Shown: positions 1 through 9,148 of the stretch, in pieces
Position numbering within the stretch: the first letter of the stretch is position 1
How the letters are laid out: the number at the start of each line of letters is the position of its first letter
From: Xenococcaceae cyanobacterium MO_167.B27
GTDB taxonomy: Bacteria > Cyanobacteriota > Cyanobacteriia > Cyanobacteriales > Xenococcaceae
Direction of reading: 5' to 3'
Length of the DNA stretch: 50,792 nucleotides
Assembly (NCBI GenBank): GCA_030065935.1
Contig: JASJCP010000015.1
Coordinates: forward strand, 1-50,792
The notes under the pieces: model-generated
The model's input: the letters and a program-made list of their open reading frames with translations, nothing else
What the model was told of the DNA's origin: nothing
Database searches by the model: none
Program-made: the position numbers and the translations under genes

Positions 1-77
1 GGATCTGTGCTTTTGAGATACTTTTCTTTCAGTTCAGAAGAACTAAAGTGTTTGGCTAGATAGGCTTTTTTGGGCAT
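1..77 (-). CDS. IS630-type transposase, N-terminus only (cut by window edge)
   Basis: A minus-strand frame opens with ATG at 75-77 and stays open to the window edge, giving about 25 residues that begin MPKKAYLAKHF and continue SSSELKEKYLKSTD. This matches the start of the helix-turn-helix segment of the IS630-type transposases common in cyanobacteria, where a short SSSEL/STDEL-x-RY motif precedes the DNA-binding helices. The catalytic DDE domain would lie outside the window, so it cannot be said whether the gene is intact. An in-frame stop kills the other start reading (ATGATCAATG), which favours this frame. The family call rests on 25 residues and is moderate. Confidence 0.55.
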   Translation of the reverse strand, partial: MPKKAYLAKHFSSSELKEKYLKSTD

Positions 78-188
78 TGATCATTATTCTCTTCTCTTAT
101 CTTATTATAAGTATTTTTTCTAAATCGGATTTAGTATTATATGAAGATTCTGTTGCAAAATTGTATAGCGGTGACCGATAAATCCTGC

Positions 189-266
189 GTCGGCTTTCTC
201 ACCGAAGGTGCGCGGAGCGACCCAGACATTCGTGCTATCGCACAGAATGCTGGGCTTCCCGCCGAC
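189..266. repeat. Structured palindromic insertion (branched hairpin)
   Basis: An outer stem pairs GTCGGC (189-194) with GCCGAC (261-266). Inside are a small hairpin (CACC-GAA-GGTG, 200-210) and a long one at 221-254, where CCCAG-CATTC-GTGC pairs with GCAC-GAATG-CTGGG around a TATC loop with one bulged A on each side. The block is visibly richer in G+C than its surroundings. It sits just after the point where an acetyltransferase-like frame breaks down, so it looks inserted. Its minus strand reads GGAAGCCC then hairpin then TGGGT, like the TnpB-element right end near 3.75 kb, so it may be an orphan transposon end. A short plus-strand reading frame crosses it but resembles nothing I recognise. 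Confidence 0.55.
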
Positions 267-270
267 AAGC

Positions 271-417
271 TAAACGCCCTAAGCCTACCCTTTGATGAGC
301 AATTTCCGCCACAAATTGGCGATCGCCTGAATTGGTAGGAACAAACCCAATAGATTGATATTGCTCATCGACCCAAGCTAATTCATCTGACTGTATGGCT
401 CGAACCAAGATGGTCAT
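271..417 (-). pseudogene. GNAT acetyltransferase relic, N-terminal part only
   Basis: From ATG at 415-417 the minus strand encodes about 49 residues beginning MTILVRAIQSDELAWVDEQY, followed by SIGFVP and ending in GLGRL. This is the usual opening of a GNAT-fold N-acetyltransferase (beta1-alpha1, then the strand ending in G-x-G-R-L). The acetyl-CoA loop (R/Q-x-x-G-x-G/A) and the C-terminal strands are missing. Right after GLGRL the frame runs into the palindromic block at 189-266 and then stops. It is best read as a gene truncated by an insertion. Family assignment is fair; loss of function is nearly certain because the cofactor site is absent. Confidence 0.5.
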
Positions 418-505
418 ACTATTTCGCCCAATGACTTATTTTGATAAATTGAATATTTTTAAGTAAAAATAACCGACGAATTAATCAGTGACGAATAATA
501 AAACT

Positions 506-530
506 GTAGGATGGGCAATGCCCAATCTAC
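506..530. repeat. Short palindromic repeat (GTAGGRTGGGCAATGCCCA type)
   Basis: An imperfect hairpin with an 11-base arm on each side (GTAGGATGGGC / GCCCAATCTAC, two mismatches) around AAT. The same core appears on the opposite strand at 4304-4324. It is a dispersed intergenic repeat that could also end transcription. Confidence 0.55.
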
Positions 531-667
531 GAATCATCTTTTAGTTTAACAAGCTTTTTATAGACAAATTTAAAAAATTGTGTTATCACAAGACCAATTT
601 ATGGAATTATAGTATTTATAGCTGCACTAGCAAGCAATTATCTCGTTTTATATTATCAATTCTTTCA

Positions 668-1861
668 ATGTCCAATTCTCCTATTCAGAAGATTTTATTT
701 GGTAGTCCAGGTACAGGTAAAAGCTATAAAGTTACTGGTAAAAGTACGGAAGATAATCAAAGTATTAAAGACCAACTTGGGATAACTGATAACAGAAATA
801 TTATAAAAACTGTATTTCATCCAGAATATACTTATGGAGATTTCATCGGTAAGTTATTACCACAAACTACAGGTGATAATTCTGTAATTTATAAATATTA
901 TTCAGGCTATTTTTTTAAAGCTTTAGGAAGAGCCTATAGAAATATTATTGATAAAAATAATAATAATGTTTTGTTGGTCATTGATGAACTTAATAGAGGT
1001 AACGCTCCTGCAATTTTTGGAACTATATTTCAATTATTAGATAGAAATACTTATGGTTGGTCTGAATATGAAGTAAATATTTCTGAATTAGAGAAAATAG
1101 GGTTACTAAATTCTATGGGCTATTCTACCGATATTACTAATAAAGGATTACAAGTTAATGGTGATAGATATGATATATTTTTAAATCAAACTAAACAATC
1201 ATTAAGAGGTTTAGGGAATTACCTTGGAGAAAAAATCCTAAATATTCTTGGGAAAAGTTCTATCTCAATACCATTTAATCTTTCGATAGTTGCAACTATT
1301 AATATATCCAACGAATCTATCTATTATTTAGATAGTGCTTTCAAAAGAAGATGGGATTGGGAATATATTGAAGCCCCTCATAGCAACACACTAGTTGAGA
1401 ATATACCTGAATCAATTAGAAAATCTTATTTATATTTAAAATACAGCGATCGAGTTGAAAATGATCGTGAAAAGTTTAACTGGGGAGCTTTTGTTATATG
1501 TCTAAATGAATTTATTAAATCCAATTCCCAATTTATTAAAAGAATTGATGATAAACAAATTGGATGGTGGTTTATTTCTCCTGATAGTGAAGGTAGGATT
1601 AAAATAGAAACACTGAAAAATAAACTGATGTTTTATTTATGGGATAGCGTATTTTCAAGGGATAAACGTCCTTTACAAGATTTTTTAAAAGATGAAGTAA
1701 GTTCTTTGATTACTTATGGTGATTTTGTAGATTGTACTGAAAAATTTATTTTCAAGATCTATAGAGATTTTGGAGGAGAAAAAAAAGAGACGGAAATAAT
1801 TAACTATGGTATTAATACGTGGAATTCTATAACATTGAATCAATATGAAATTAATTTCTAG
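668..1861 (+). CDS. McrB-type AAA+ NTPase of a restriction system
   Basis: The product is about 397 residues. It has a Walker A (FGSPGTGKS, about residues 11-19), an FHPEYTYGDFIG block, the McrB-type Walker B (VIDELNRGNAPAIFG) and a sensor/arginine-finger block (TINISNESIYYLDSAFKRRW). These are the McrB/LlaJI.R1 signatures: a motor that assembles on DNA and drives a partner nuclease. I start it at ATG 668 because it lies just before the P-loop; the upstream in-frame ATG at 578 would add 30 hydrophobic residues unlike the family. The stop lies 21 bases before the next gene, so the two are likely co-transcribed. It has no N-terminal methyl-DNA recognition domain like that of E. coli McrB, so recognition may lie in the partner. 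Base composition is much more AT-rich than in pheT, which suggests transfer. Confidence 0.8.
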   Translation: MSNSPIQKILFGSPGTGKSYKVTGKSTEDNQSIKDQLGITDNRNIIKTVFHPEYTYGDFIGKLLPQTTGDNSVIYKYYSGYFFKALGRAYRNIIDKNNNNVLLVIDELNRGNAPAIFGTIFQLLDRNTYGWSEYEVNISELEKIGLLNSMGYSTDITNKGLQVNGDRYDIFLNQTKQSLRGLGNYLGEKILNILGKSSISIPFNLSIVATINISNESIYYLDSAFKRRWDWEYIEAPHSNTLVENIPESIRKSYLYLKYSDRVENDREKFNWGAFVICLNEFIKSNSQFIKRIDDKQIGWWFISPDSEGRIKIETLKNKLMFYLWDSVFSRDKRPLQDFLKDEVSSLITYGDFVDCTEKFIFKIYRDFGGEKKETEIINYGINTWNSITLNQYEINF

Positions 1862-1882
1862 TTTTAATAAATTATTGATATA

Positions 1883-3724
1883 ATGATTGATTTGCTTAAA
1901 ATTAAAATTAAATCCTTAGAGAACCAATCATATTCTTTTGTTGGAATAGAAAAATCTGATGGAAAAGTTTGGTTTTATGTACCCAAAGGAATTAAAAAAT
2001 ATTTTGAATTAAATGATTGTTATGAGTCTAAAAAAAATCTTTTTTTTCTACTATATAAGACCTTTAAAAAATTTATTTCTATTTGCGAAGACAGAGGATA
2101 TATTGATAAAAACAAGATTAATAATCGTGACGGAGTAATTAATCTCGAATTTGGTAGTGGAGAAAGTTTAGATAGTGATGAACCTATTACCTTATACAAT
2201 AAGCTAAATTTTTTAGATAGTTTGTTAGAACAATATGATGAGCTTAAAATAATATCTCTTGTTTATCGTTTAGGGTCAACTGAACGGATTGAATACGATC
2301 GCATATATTCTAATCTACATCGAGCTAATTTTCTAGATAATGGTGCTATTTATGTAGATACTATGAATTATTCTCGACCCGTAATACATTTTGAACAGAC
2401 AGATATTATAGATCTTTATTGTTATCTATTAACAGAAGTTAAATATCAACTTGAAGAAGAAGTCAGTAGTAAAATCAAGAGTTTAGCAGAAAGATATAAA
2501 GAAAAATATTTACATAGTGATAGTAGCCTATTTAATCAGAACTCTTATCAACAAACTTTAGATTTAATAATTGAGTCTTTAGAAGATATAGCTCGTCAAA
2601 CTGTATATAAAGATAGTGATTATTGGGATTTTTATGAAGCTATAGAAAAATTCTTATATACTGACTTTGATGGACAGGGAGAAGGTAAAATTTGGGGTAT
2701 TAATAATTTCCATAATGTTTGGGAGTCTGCTTGTTTATTTTATTTACTAAAAATCAATTCACCAGAGAATCTATTATTTCTTGATACTAAATATTTGCCT
2801 CAAAATACAATCTATGAATATCAATTAGCAAACCAAATATTAAACATCAATAGTAAAGTATTTAAAATTCAAATTGAAAATAGTCAAAAAAGCCTTAGAC
2901 CTGATGCCATTTTAATAAAAGAAGAACAATCATCAGACAGAAAAAACTATAACTATAAATTATATAGAGATAAATGGAATCATGATTATACTTGGTACAC
3001 TCAATTTGAATATATAATTCACAGTACTAAAAGATATTTAGACATTGGATTTAAGGGTCAACAGAGAAATCAAGAAACAATAGACTTCTTAGAAAAGCAT
3101 TTTTCTTCTTCAAAAAATATACCAAATTACATCAAATCCATTAATAAACACATTTATAAATCAATATTGATAGATAAGAAGCTCCCAGATAATTTTTTTT
3201 CTTATTGGAATATTCCTAGAGAATTGACCAAGAATGACCTTAGAATGATGCGACATTTTAATCATGTCTTTTATCAAGCCTTCTTTGAGGAAGGATTAAA
3301 AACTTCAGAGGATTTTATTGATAATTTTAGTCTTAAGGAAGAGAGCATCATACAATCAATAGGAAGTAGCTATTTTGGATTTGACAAGGATAAATATGAT
3401 AATTTCCTAGTCTCTCTTTATAAATTATTTTCTCTTGAAATTGTTGATTTTAAATATATATCAGAAGAGGAAATCAGAAATCAAGAAAATATTGAGGAGT
3501 TCAAATCAAGGAGTATCAGAAAACAATTTGTGTATGAATATCTGCTTAATGAGTATTTAGTAAAGCAAGAGCAAATAAAAGAACCAAAAATATCCAGTTG
3601 TTTTTGGATACCTGCATATAACTCAGGGGAAAATGTATTAGTTTCTGGGGATAAATATCTTGATGGTTATCTAGATTTGGCGTTAGTCGATCCAATTAAA
3701 TTATTACAACATTATGTTCAATAA
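1883..3724 (+). CDS. McrC/LlaJI-like partner protein, probable nuclease subunit
   Basis: A 613-residue soluble, Lys/Tyr/Asn-rich protein 21 bases after the McrB-like gene. Family evidence is mainly position and size. Midway a SLRPDAILI segment resembles the PD half of the PD-(D/E)XK nuclease fold in McrC, DUF2357 and LlaJI-type enzymes. It is followed by KLYRDKW, but I cannot see a clean (D/E)xK strand, so catalysis is inferred. Upstream of this is a long region rich in charged helices (SKIKSLAERYKEKY). The C-terminus ends in a compact segment, GDKYLDGYLDLALVDP. In LlaJI systems the AAA+ protein and nuclease act with one or two methyltransferases; none is seen here. Alternatives are a methyl-dependent type IV system or another two-gene defence unit. 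Confidence 0.55.
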   Translation: MIDLLKIKIKSLENQSYSFVGIEKSDGKVWFYVPKGIKKYFELNDCYESKKNLFFLLYKTFKKFISICEDRGYIDKNKINNRDGVINLEFGSGESLDSDEPITLYNKLNFLDSLLEQYDELKIISLVYRLGSTERIEYDRIYSNLHRANFLDNGAIYVDTMNYSRPVIHFEQTDIIDLYCYLLTEVKYQLEEEVSSKIKSLAERYKEKYLHSDSSLFNQNSYQQTLDLIIESLEDIARQTVYKDSDYWDFYEAIEKFLYTDFDGQGEGKIWGINNFHNVWESACLFYLLKINSPENLLFLDTKYLPQNTIYEYQLANQILNINSKVFKIQIENSQKSLRPDAILIKEEQSSDRKNYNYKLYRDKWNHDYTWYTQFEYIIHSTKRYLDIGFKGQQRNQETIDFLEKHFSSSKNIPNYIKSINKHIYKSILIDKKLPDNFFSYWNIPRELTKNDLRMMRHFNHVFYQAFFEEGLKTSEDFIDNFSLKEESIIQSIGSSYFGFDKDKYDNFLVSLYKLFSLEIVDFKYISEEEIRNQENIEEFKSRSIRKQFVYEYLLNEYLVKQEQIKEPKISSCFWIPAYNSGENVLVSGDKYLDGYLDLALVDPIKLLQHYVQ

Positions 3725-3731
3725 TAAGTAG

Positions 3732-3960
3732 TACGTGAAGTACCCAGCGATAAATCGCGGGCTTCCTGTTTCCTGCCGATGCCTCTACCAATACAAGATT
3801 AGTTTTGGTCGCGGAAGGGGCGATTTCAAGTTAATGATTGTAACACAACAGTTAAATTTACGGGTGTGTCGCCCCTTCGCGCTCCGCATCCAGTGGTTTT
3901 GCTTCATCCGAAGATGGCACTGACACTCGTAGCAATCTAGTTGCTACCCAGGCAGACTCC
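3732..3960 (-). mobile_element. Right end of a decayed TnpB (IS605/IS607-type) element
   Basis: Read on the minus strand, 3792-3747 encodes VEASAGNRKPAIYRW, the kind of tail seen at the C-terminus of cyanobacterial TnpB proteins. It is followed by GGAAGCCC, a small hairpin (GCGATTTATCGC) and TGGGTACTTCACG, resembling the structured transposon end that forms the 3' part of TnpB guide RNAs. A second perfect hairpin (GTAGCAA / TTGCTAC) lies at 3929-3947. No TnpB body is left, and a short plus-strand frame across the region resembles nothing. The element boundaries are not defined. Confidence 0.45.
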
Positions 3961-4303
3961 CTGCTTCCCAAGGAGTATATCTTTTTAGTTACAAGACTCT
4001 TTTTTTGTCAATGCAAGGTTACGGTATTCGCCTCGCGAGTCTTGATTATCCTATTTACTAGGATAGTGATCTCTAGAATTTATACGGCGGAGAGTTCGCT
4101 GATCACGGCTACATCTCTTCATTTCTCGCTCTATCTTAAGCACTATTTTACAACCCCTGAACCCATTGTTATATAAAGATTGTGTGTCAAAACTGCTTGC
4201 CCAGCTTCGTGTTCTGGGTAAATTGTGTGAACCAGTAAACCCTGCCCGTAATTCATCCCAGAGCGTAAACTGAGGGACTTCTTACGGAAGAAAGTTAAAT
4301 TAA
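3961..4303. other. Gene-free stretch, no recognisable gene
   Basis: A 343-base stretch between the TnpB-end remnant and the pheT 3' region. It contains one small hairpin (ATCCTA / TAGGAT near 4048-4064). Minus-strand frames are short and broken by stops and I could not relate them to a family. It may be further decayed insertion-sequence DNA. Confidence 0.4.
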
Positions 4304-4324
4304 GGTGGGCATTGCCCACCCTAC
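4304..4324. terminator. Palindromic repeat, likely bidirectional terminator after pheT
   Basis: A perfect 7-base stem (GGTGGGC / GCCCACC) around ATT, flanked by CTACTTTTT on the plus strand. It lies directly downstream of pheT and shares the GTAGG-TGGGCAATGCCCA core with the repeat at 506-530, so it is both a dispersed repeat and a plausible transcription stop. Confidence 0.5.
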
Positions 4325-4327
4325 TTT

Positions 4328-6760
4328 TTAACTTCTGAGAGTTACTTCAAACTTTTTCACTAGAGTATCTCGAACTTTTTGATGTACAGGATCGACATCT
4401 TTGTCAGTTAAAGTGCGATCGCCTGAACGATAAACTAGATTAAAAGCTAAACTGCGTTGTCCTTCTGGGACATTTTCCCCTTTGTATTCGTCAAATAGTT
4501 CTACCTTCTCTAAGAGCTTACCTCCAGCTTTAAGCATCACTTTTTCGAGTTCAGAAACCGCAATACTAATAGGAGCAAAGAAGGCTATATCTCTTTGACT
4601 AGGTGGATAAGTAGAGTAGTTTTGGAATTTGGGAGTAGTAACTTTATCGCGATTTAAGGCGGTTAATAAATTGTCGAAAGCCAGTTGAAACACATAAACT
4701 TCGTCGATCAAATCCAGATTTTGTCTGAATTCGGGGTGAAGTTGTCCAAAAATTCCTACTTGCTTTCCTTCTAACCATAAAGAAGCAGTACGCCCAGGAT
4801 GAAGTCTGGTATCTTCTTGAGTAGGACGATATGTCACCCCTAAACCCAACAGAGAAAACACACTGTCTAGAATACCTTTAGCTTCATACCAACTCATAGG
4901 ATTAGGTTTTCCACCTCTAACCCAATTACCATCAGGGTAAAAGTCTCCCCCCATAATTCCAGCTACTTGATCTGCTTCTTGTAAACCCTGTTCTGTATTA
5001 GCAAAAACTCGCCCAATTTCAAAAGCATTGAGTCCCCCATTTCCTTGGGACTGGTTGTAAGCAAAAGCTTCAATCAAAGCTGATATTAAATCAGTGCGTA
5101 AAGCAGAATATTCTGCGAATAAAGGATTAGCGAGGCTAACTTCTTCTGTTGTGGGTTTAACTAAAGAATAGTGGACAACTTCTGTAAGTCCCACTCCTCT
5201 AAAAGCAGTGCGGAGTTTATTGCGGACTTGATATTCTACTGATAAATAACCTGGTTCAGTTTTGTCTGGTAAAGTATCACAGAAGCGGTCTAAACCATAG
5301 AGACGTGCTACTTCTTCAATTAGATCGATTTCTCTTTCTAAATCTCGATAGCGATAGGAGGGAACAGTAACTTTCCAAGTATCAGCTTGTTCTGTACTGG
5401 ATTCTAAAGTACAACCCAAAGCAGTTAAGATGGTTTCTACTTCTGCTGCTGTAATGTAACCTGTTGTGCCATCTTTTTCCACTTCTCCTAAAATTTGATT
5501 TAGTCGGTTAAGACGTAATTCTATAGCGGTGCGACTAGCAACATCAGGACGATTATCAGATATGGTTTGACTGGTGAGTTTACCCCCTGCTAACTCTGTT
5601 AATAATGCGATCGCTCTATTACAAGCATGGTCTAATTCTACTTGATTCACTCCCCGTTCATATCTGGTAGAAGCTTCACTCCGCAAACCTTGAACACGGG
5701 AGGAGCGACGCACTGTCACAGGGTCAAACAAAGCAGATTCTAAAACAATGTTTTCTGTCCCTTCATAAACTTCTGTGGTTTCTCCCCCCATGACTCCTGC
5801 TAAAGCTACAGGTTTATCATTAACAGTAATTAAGAGATTTTCAGCAAAGAGCGATCGCTCTTTGCCATCTAGAGTCTTCAGAGTTTCTTCTGCTTTAGCA
5901 AATCTGACTCCTAGAGTTAAATCTTTACTACCTGCTACCTCCTCCAGTCTTTCTCTGTCAAAAGCATGGAGGGGTTGACCCCATTCCAACAAAATATAAT
6001 TAGTGATATCTACTACATTGTTAATGGGACGGACTCCAGCAGCTTGTAAACGCCATTGTATCCAGTCAGGAGAAGGAGCAATCTTAACTCCTGTAATTAC
6101 AGTACCAAAGTAAGCAGGACAAGCTTGAGTATCTTCTACTTCTACACCCAGTAAATTATTGCGCTTGATCACAACTTCTTCCGCTTCTGGTAATCTAACA
6201 GTCTCTCCTGTTAATGCAGCAACTTCCCTTGCTATTCCCACCATACTCAAAGCATCCGCACGGTTAGCAGTAGTAGCCAAATCTAAGATTACGTCATCTA
6301 GTCCCAGAAAAGGTCTAACATCGTCTCCTGGTTGCATTTCCCCAGAAAAAATATGTATTCCTTCCGATTCCTTAGTTATGCCCAACTCAGCTAGAGAACA
6401 AATCATTCCTTCCGAAGGGACACCCCGTATCTTATTAGGTTTTAATTTTAAGTCCACCGCAGGGAGATAAGTCCCCACCGTAGCAACAGGAACATAAATA
6501 TCCGCCTTAACATTAGAAGCACCACAAACAATATTTAATGGGCTATCTCCTCCGATATCCACCTGACATACACTTAATTTATCCGCATTGGGATGGCGAT
6601 CGCGAGTAACTACTTTTCCCACCACCACACCATCAGCAAATTTACGTAAATCCTCAATAGCTTCCACTTCAAAGCCAGCGATCGTTAAAATTTTACCCAA
6701 CTCTTCTGGAGTCAGTTTGATATCTATTAATTCCTTTAACCAGTTAAGAGAGACACGCAT
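4328..6760 (-). CDS. pheT: Phenylalanine--tRNA ligase beta subunit
   Basis: An 810-residue protein of normal bacterial PheT length, starting [14 protein letters not shown]. The N-terminal tRNA-binding fold covers about residues 40-150 ([28 protein letters not shown]). The B3/B4 editing region follows ([20 protein letters not shown]), then the DNA-binding-like B5 domain, the catalytic-like core, and a C-terminal ferredoxin-fold anticodon-binding domain ([13 protein letters not shown]). With the alpha subunit PheS it forms the alpha2-beta2 enzyme that charges tRNA-Phe and hydrolyses mischarged Tyr-tRNA-Phe. PheS is not adjacent, which is usual in cyanobacteria. The gene stands alone and is followed by a palindromic terminator-like repeat. 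Confidence 0.97.
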   Translation of the reverse strand: MRVSLNWLKELIDIKLTPEELGKILTIAGFEVEAIEDLRKFADGVVVGKVVTRDRHPNADKLSVCQVDIGGDSPLNIVCGASNVKADIYVPVATVGTYLPAVDLKLKPNKIRGVPSEGMICSLAELGITKESEGIHIFSGEMQPGDDVRPFLGLDDVILDLATTANRADALSMVGIAREVAALTGETVRLPEAEEVVIKRNNLLGVEVEDTQACPAYFGTVITGVKIAPSPDWIQWRLQAAGVRPINNVVDITNYILLEWGQPLHAFDRERLEEVAGSKDLTLGVRFAKAEETLKTLDGKERSLFAENLLITVNDKPVALAGVMGGETTEVYEGTENIVLESALFDPVTVRRSSRVQGLRSEASTRYERGVNQVELDHACNRAIALLTELAGGKLTSQTISDNRPDVASRTAIELRLNRLNQILGEVEKDGTTGYITAAEVETILTALGCTLESSTEQADTWKVTVPSYRYRDLEREIDLIEEVARLYGLDRFCDTLPDKTEPGYLSVEYQVRNKLRTAFRGVGLTEVVHYSLVKPTTEEVSLANPLFAEYSALRTDLISALIEAFAYNQSQGNGGLNAFEIGRVFANTEQGLQEADQVAGIMGGDFYPDGNWVRGGKPNPMSWYEAKGILDSVFSLLGLGVTYRPTQEDTRLHPGRTASLWLEGKQVGIFGQLHPEFRQNLDLIDEVYVFQLAFDNLLTALNRDKVTTPKFQNYSTYPPSQRDIAFFAPISIAVSELEKVMLKAGGKLLEKVELFDEYKGENVPEGQRSLAFNLVYRSGDRTLTDKDVDPVHQKVRDTLVKKFEVTLRS

Positions 6761-6846
6761 TTTTATATCAGATCTTTTATCTAGTTGCAGCCAAAATATT
6801 GTAACTCAGTCACTCCTCTTGTAAGTAGTTAGGGGGGTGTGGTGAT

Positions 6847-6890
6847 TGGGGAATGGGGAATTAGGGAATTGGGGAATTAAGGAATTGGGG
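6847..6890. repeat. GGGGAATT-type simple repeat
   Basis: Degenerate tandem units of 7-8 bases (GGGGAAT, TAGGGAAT, TGGGGAAT, TAAGGAAT). Low-complexity intergenic tract typical of cyanobacterial genomes; no function is evident. Confidence 0.6.
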
Positions 6891-7010
6891 CGGGAAGGAG
6901 ACTTCATTACAAAGTCGATCTGCTTTGGCTTCAATACCTAGATCTATTAAGTCTCCTCCCGGGGGGAAATAAGGCTGATTACTTATTCATCCGCGAATCT
7001 TTCATCCCTC

Positions 7011-7076
7011 ACTGCTCACTGCTCACTGTTCACTGATTACTGATAACTGATTACTGATAACTGATTACTGATTACT
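7011..7076. repeat. Heptamer short tandem repeat (ACTGnTn)
   Basis: Nine consecutive heptamers starting ACTG (ACTGCTC twice, ACTGTTC, then alternating ACTGATT/ACTGATA). This is a classic cyanobacterial short tandemly repeated repetitive sequence. The register is kept throughout, which indicates slippage or unit duplication. Confidence 0.8.
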
Positions 7077-7086
7077 TTTGAATCCT

Positions 7087-7121
7087 CATCCTTCATCCTT
7101 TATCCCTCATCCTTTATCCCT
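7087..7121. repeat. Heptamer short tandem repeat (CATCCTT/TATCCCT)
   Basis: Five in-register heptamers: CATCCTT, CATCCTT, TATCCCT, CATCCTT, TATCCCT. The same family appears on the opposite strand at 12328-12376. Confidence 0.75.
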
Positions 7122-7454
7122 AAATTTATTCATTATAAATCCTGAAATATACTGATTAATTACTCACAAAAATACCATAATTAGTCTGCTTCACGTAATT
7201 GTTTTTACTGAGAATTTAACTAATATACCCTCATTATTTGTAGAAGATAGTTAACAAGTACCCCAATTATGGTAATGACAAACAACTTGTAAAAATACAC
7301 GATTAAAAAAATATAGGATATGCTGTTTTTAGATAGCTAAATTTTCAGAGTTTAAATTAGAAACATCATTATTTAACTCTAAAGTTTACTAACTTGAACT
7401 TACTTAAATAACAACATACTGTACTTATTGACAGAGCGATAATAGGTATTTTGA

Positions 7455-9119
7455 ATGAGCTACTGCCTAAACCCATCCTGTCCCAAACCCATAAATCATC
7501 CAAAAGCCAGAAAATGTAAAGCTTGTGGATCAAAACTGCTATTGCGAGATCGCTATCACTTAGTCAAAGGTCTGGGAAAAGGTGGTTTTGGTGCAACTTT
7601 TTTAGCTGCGGATATTTCTCTTCCTGGGAATCCCTTGTGTGTAATTAAGCAATTACGTCCTAATACAGATAATCCTAACTTTCTGTCTATGGCAAGAGAA
7701 CTCTTTGAAAGAGAAGCTCGTACTTTAGGAAAAATTGGCAACCATCCCCAAATTCCTCGATTACTAGACTATTTTGAAGACCGTCAGCAATTTTATCTAG
7801 TACAAGAATTTGTTAAAGGAAATAATCTTCAACAAGAAATCAGAAAAAATGGAGTCTTGGACGAAGAACAAGTAAAGCAAGTTCTCAAAGAGATTTTAGT
7901 GATTCTCAAAGATATTCACAAGCAGAAAGTAATTCACCGCGATATTAAACCTGCTAATATCATTCGTCGCGAAATTGACGGTAAGTTAGTTTTGATTGAC
8001 TTTGGAGTTGTTAAAAATCAAGTCAACACTATTGCTGCTAGAAACGGAGATCAGGATGCTTTAACGGCTTTTGCTGTGGGTACTCCTGGTTTTGCACCTC
8101 CAGAACAACTAGCAATGCGTCCAGTCTATGCTAGTGATGTGTATGCCTTGGGAGTAACCTGTATGTATCTCATATCAGGGAAAGCTCCTAAAAATATGGA
8201 TTCTGACCCCATAACTGGAGAGATAGACTGGTTGAAATATGCAAATCTTAGTGATAAGTTTGCAGATATTTTGCTGACTATGTTGGAAGTTTCCGTTCAA
8301 AACCGCTATAAAACTGCTGAGGAAGTCTTATCTGCGCTAGATATAGCTAACCATATCGAGGATTTAGCAAGTAATATGGTTTCTGGGATTATTAAGGAAA
8401 CAAGTCATAATTCTACTATTTCTCGGCAAACTCGTCATTCTTTAGGTAGAACAACTGCTGTTCCTGATTCTCGTTCTAGAACCAGTATGGGTAGAATGGG
8501 AAGTCACACTAGAGCTAGCAGAAGTTCGTCTGCATCGAGAAGCTATCGAGAGACTCAAGTAGGAAAAAGTAGTGGTAGAACTAGAAGCAATAATCCTTAT
8601 TCTAGTCGTAGTTCTCGCAGTAATACCAGAGCAAGCTCACCCACCAATCCCAACAATAGGGAAATTTCTAGAGGAGTTTCTAAGCCAATTAAAGTAGACA
8701 AAGAAACACTATTAAATTCTTACTATAACGGTAGAAGAGATTTTTCTGGTAAAGATATTAGTCTTCAAAATCTTGATAAAGTCAATTTATCAGAAACTAA
8801 ATTTAATCACTCAAAAATGATTAAAGTAAATTTACAGAGTGCGGATTTAACTTCCACTGATTTCACAAGCTGTGATTTGCGACAAGCTACCCTGAGAAAT
8901 GCTAATTTGGGCAGGGCTTATCTGAATGGAGCCAATTTAGAAGGAGCAGATTTAAGAGGTGCAAATCTTACTTATGCGAACTTTAAAGGTACTAAATTAA
9001 GAGGTGCAAATCTCTGTGGTGCGAATTTGACTAATTCTACTATTACACAACAACAATTAGAAGAAGCAAAAACAAACTGGACAACAGTTTTGCCTAGTGG
9101 AAGAAGAGGTTTCTGGTAG
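7455..9119 (+). CDS. spkB: Serine/threonine protein kinase with zinc ribbon and pentapeptide repeats (SpkB type)
   Basis: A 554-residue protein with three parts. The N-terminus carries two Cys pairs (CLNPSCP, CKACGSK), a zinc-ribbon-like motif. A complete Hanks-type kinase domain follows at about residues 33-290: glycine loop GKGGFGATF, VIKQL lysine, catalytic HRDIKPANI, metal-binding DFGV, GTPGFAPPEQ and DVYALGVT. After a Ser/Arg-rich linker (about 315-410), the C-terminus (about 440-540) is a pentapeptide-repeat helix (A(N/D)LxG units such as ANLEGADLRGANL). This Cys motif-kinase-pentapeptide order is that of Synechocystis SpkB, linked to oxidative stress and motility. It is cytosolic by sequence, with no membrane segment. 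All catalytic residues are present. It stands alone, far from pheT. Confidence 0.88.
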   Translation: MSYCLNPSCPKPINHPKARKCKACGSKLLLRDRYHLVKGLGKGGFGATFLAADISLPGNPLCVIKQLRPNTDNPNFLSMARELFEREARTLGKIGNHPQIPRLLDYFEDRQQFYLVQEFVKGNNLQQEIRKNGVLDEEQVKQVLKEILVILKDIHKQKVIHRDIKPANIIRREIDGKLVLIDFGVVKNQVNTIAARNGDQDALTAFAVGTPGFAPPEQLAMRPVYASDVYALGVTCMYLISGKAPKNMDSDPITGEIDWLKYANLSDKFADILLTMLEVSVQNRYKTAEEVLSALDIANHIEDLASNMVSGIIKETSHNSTISRQTRHSLGRTTAVPDSRSRTSMGRMGSHTRASRSSSASRSYRETQVGKSSGRTRSNNPYSSRSSRSNTRASSPTNPNNREISRGVSKPIKVDKETLLNSYYNGRRDFSGKDISLQNLDKVNLSETKFNHSKMIKVNLQSADLTSTDFTSCDLRQATLRNANLGRAYLNGANLEGADLRGANLTYANFKGTKLRGANLCGANLTNSTITQQQLEEAKTNWTTVLPSGRRGFW

Positions 9120-9148
9120 TCTAAGCCATATATTTGGCTATTGTGTCT

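Larger units (their letters stand above)
6761..7454. other. Long intergenic region built largely of simple repeats
   Basis: A 694-base gap between the divergent pheT and spkB genes. Its first half holds three blocks of short tandem repeats, listed separately. The second half (about 7125-7454) is AT-rich and unstructured and should carry the spkB promoter. A TTGACA occurs at 7429, but I do not see a well-spaced -10 box. No reading frame is convincing. Confidence 0.6.

Noticed and set aside
141-338. A 65-codon plus-strand frame
   Set aside because: It crosses the palindromic block and the antisense of the acetyltransferase relic and matches no family I know. It is explained by the repeat.
3735-3923. 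A 62-codon plus-strand frame after the restriction-like genes
   Set aside because: It is antisense to the TnpB-type tail and hairpin and has no protein-like pattern.
7011-7121. CRISPR or attachment-site array
   Set aside because: Units are 7 bases and directly adjacent, without spacers; these are simple tandem repeats.
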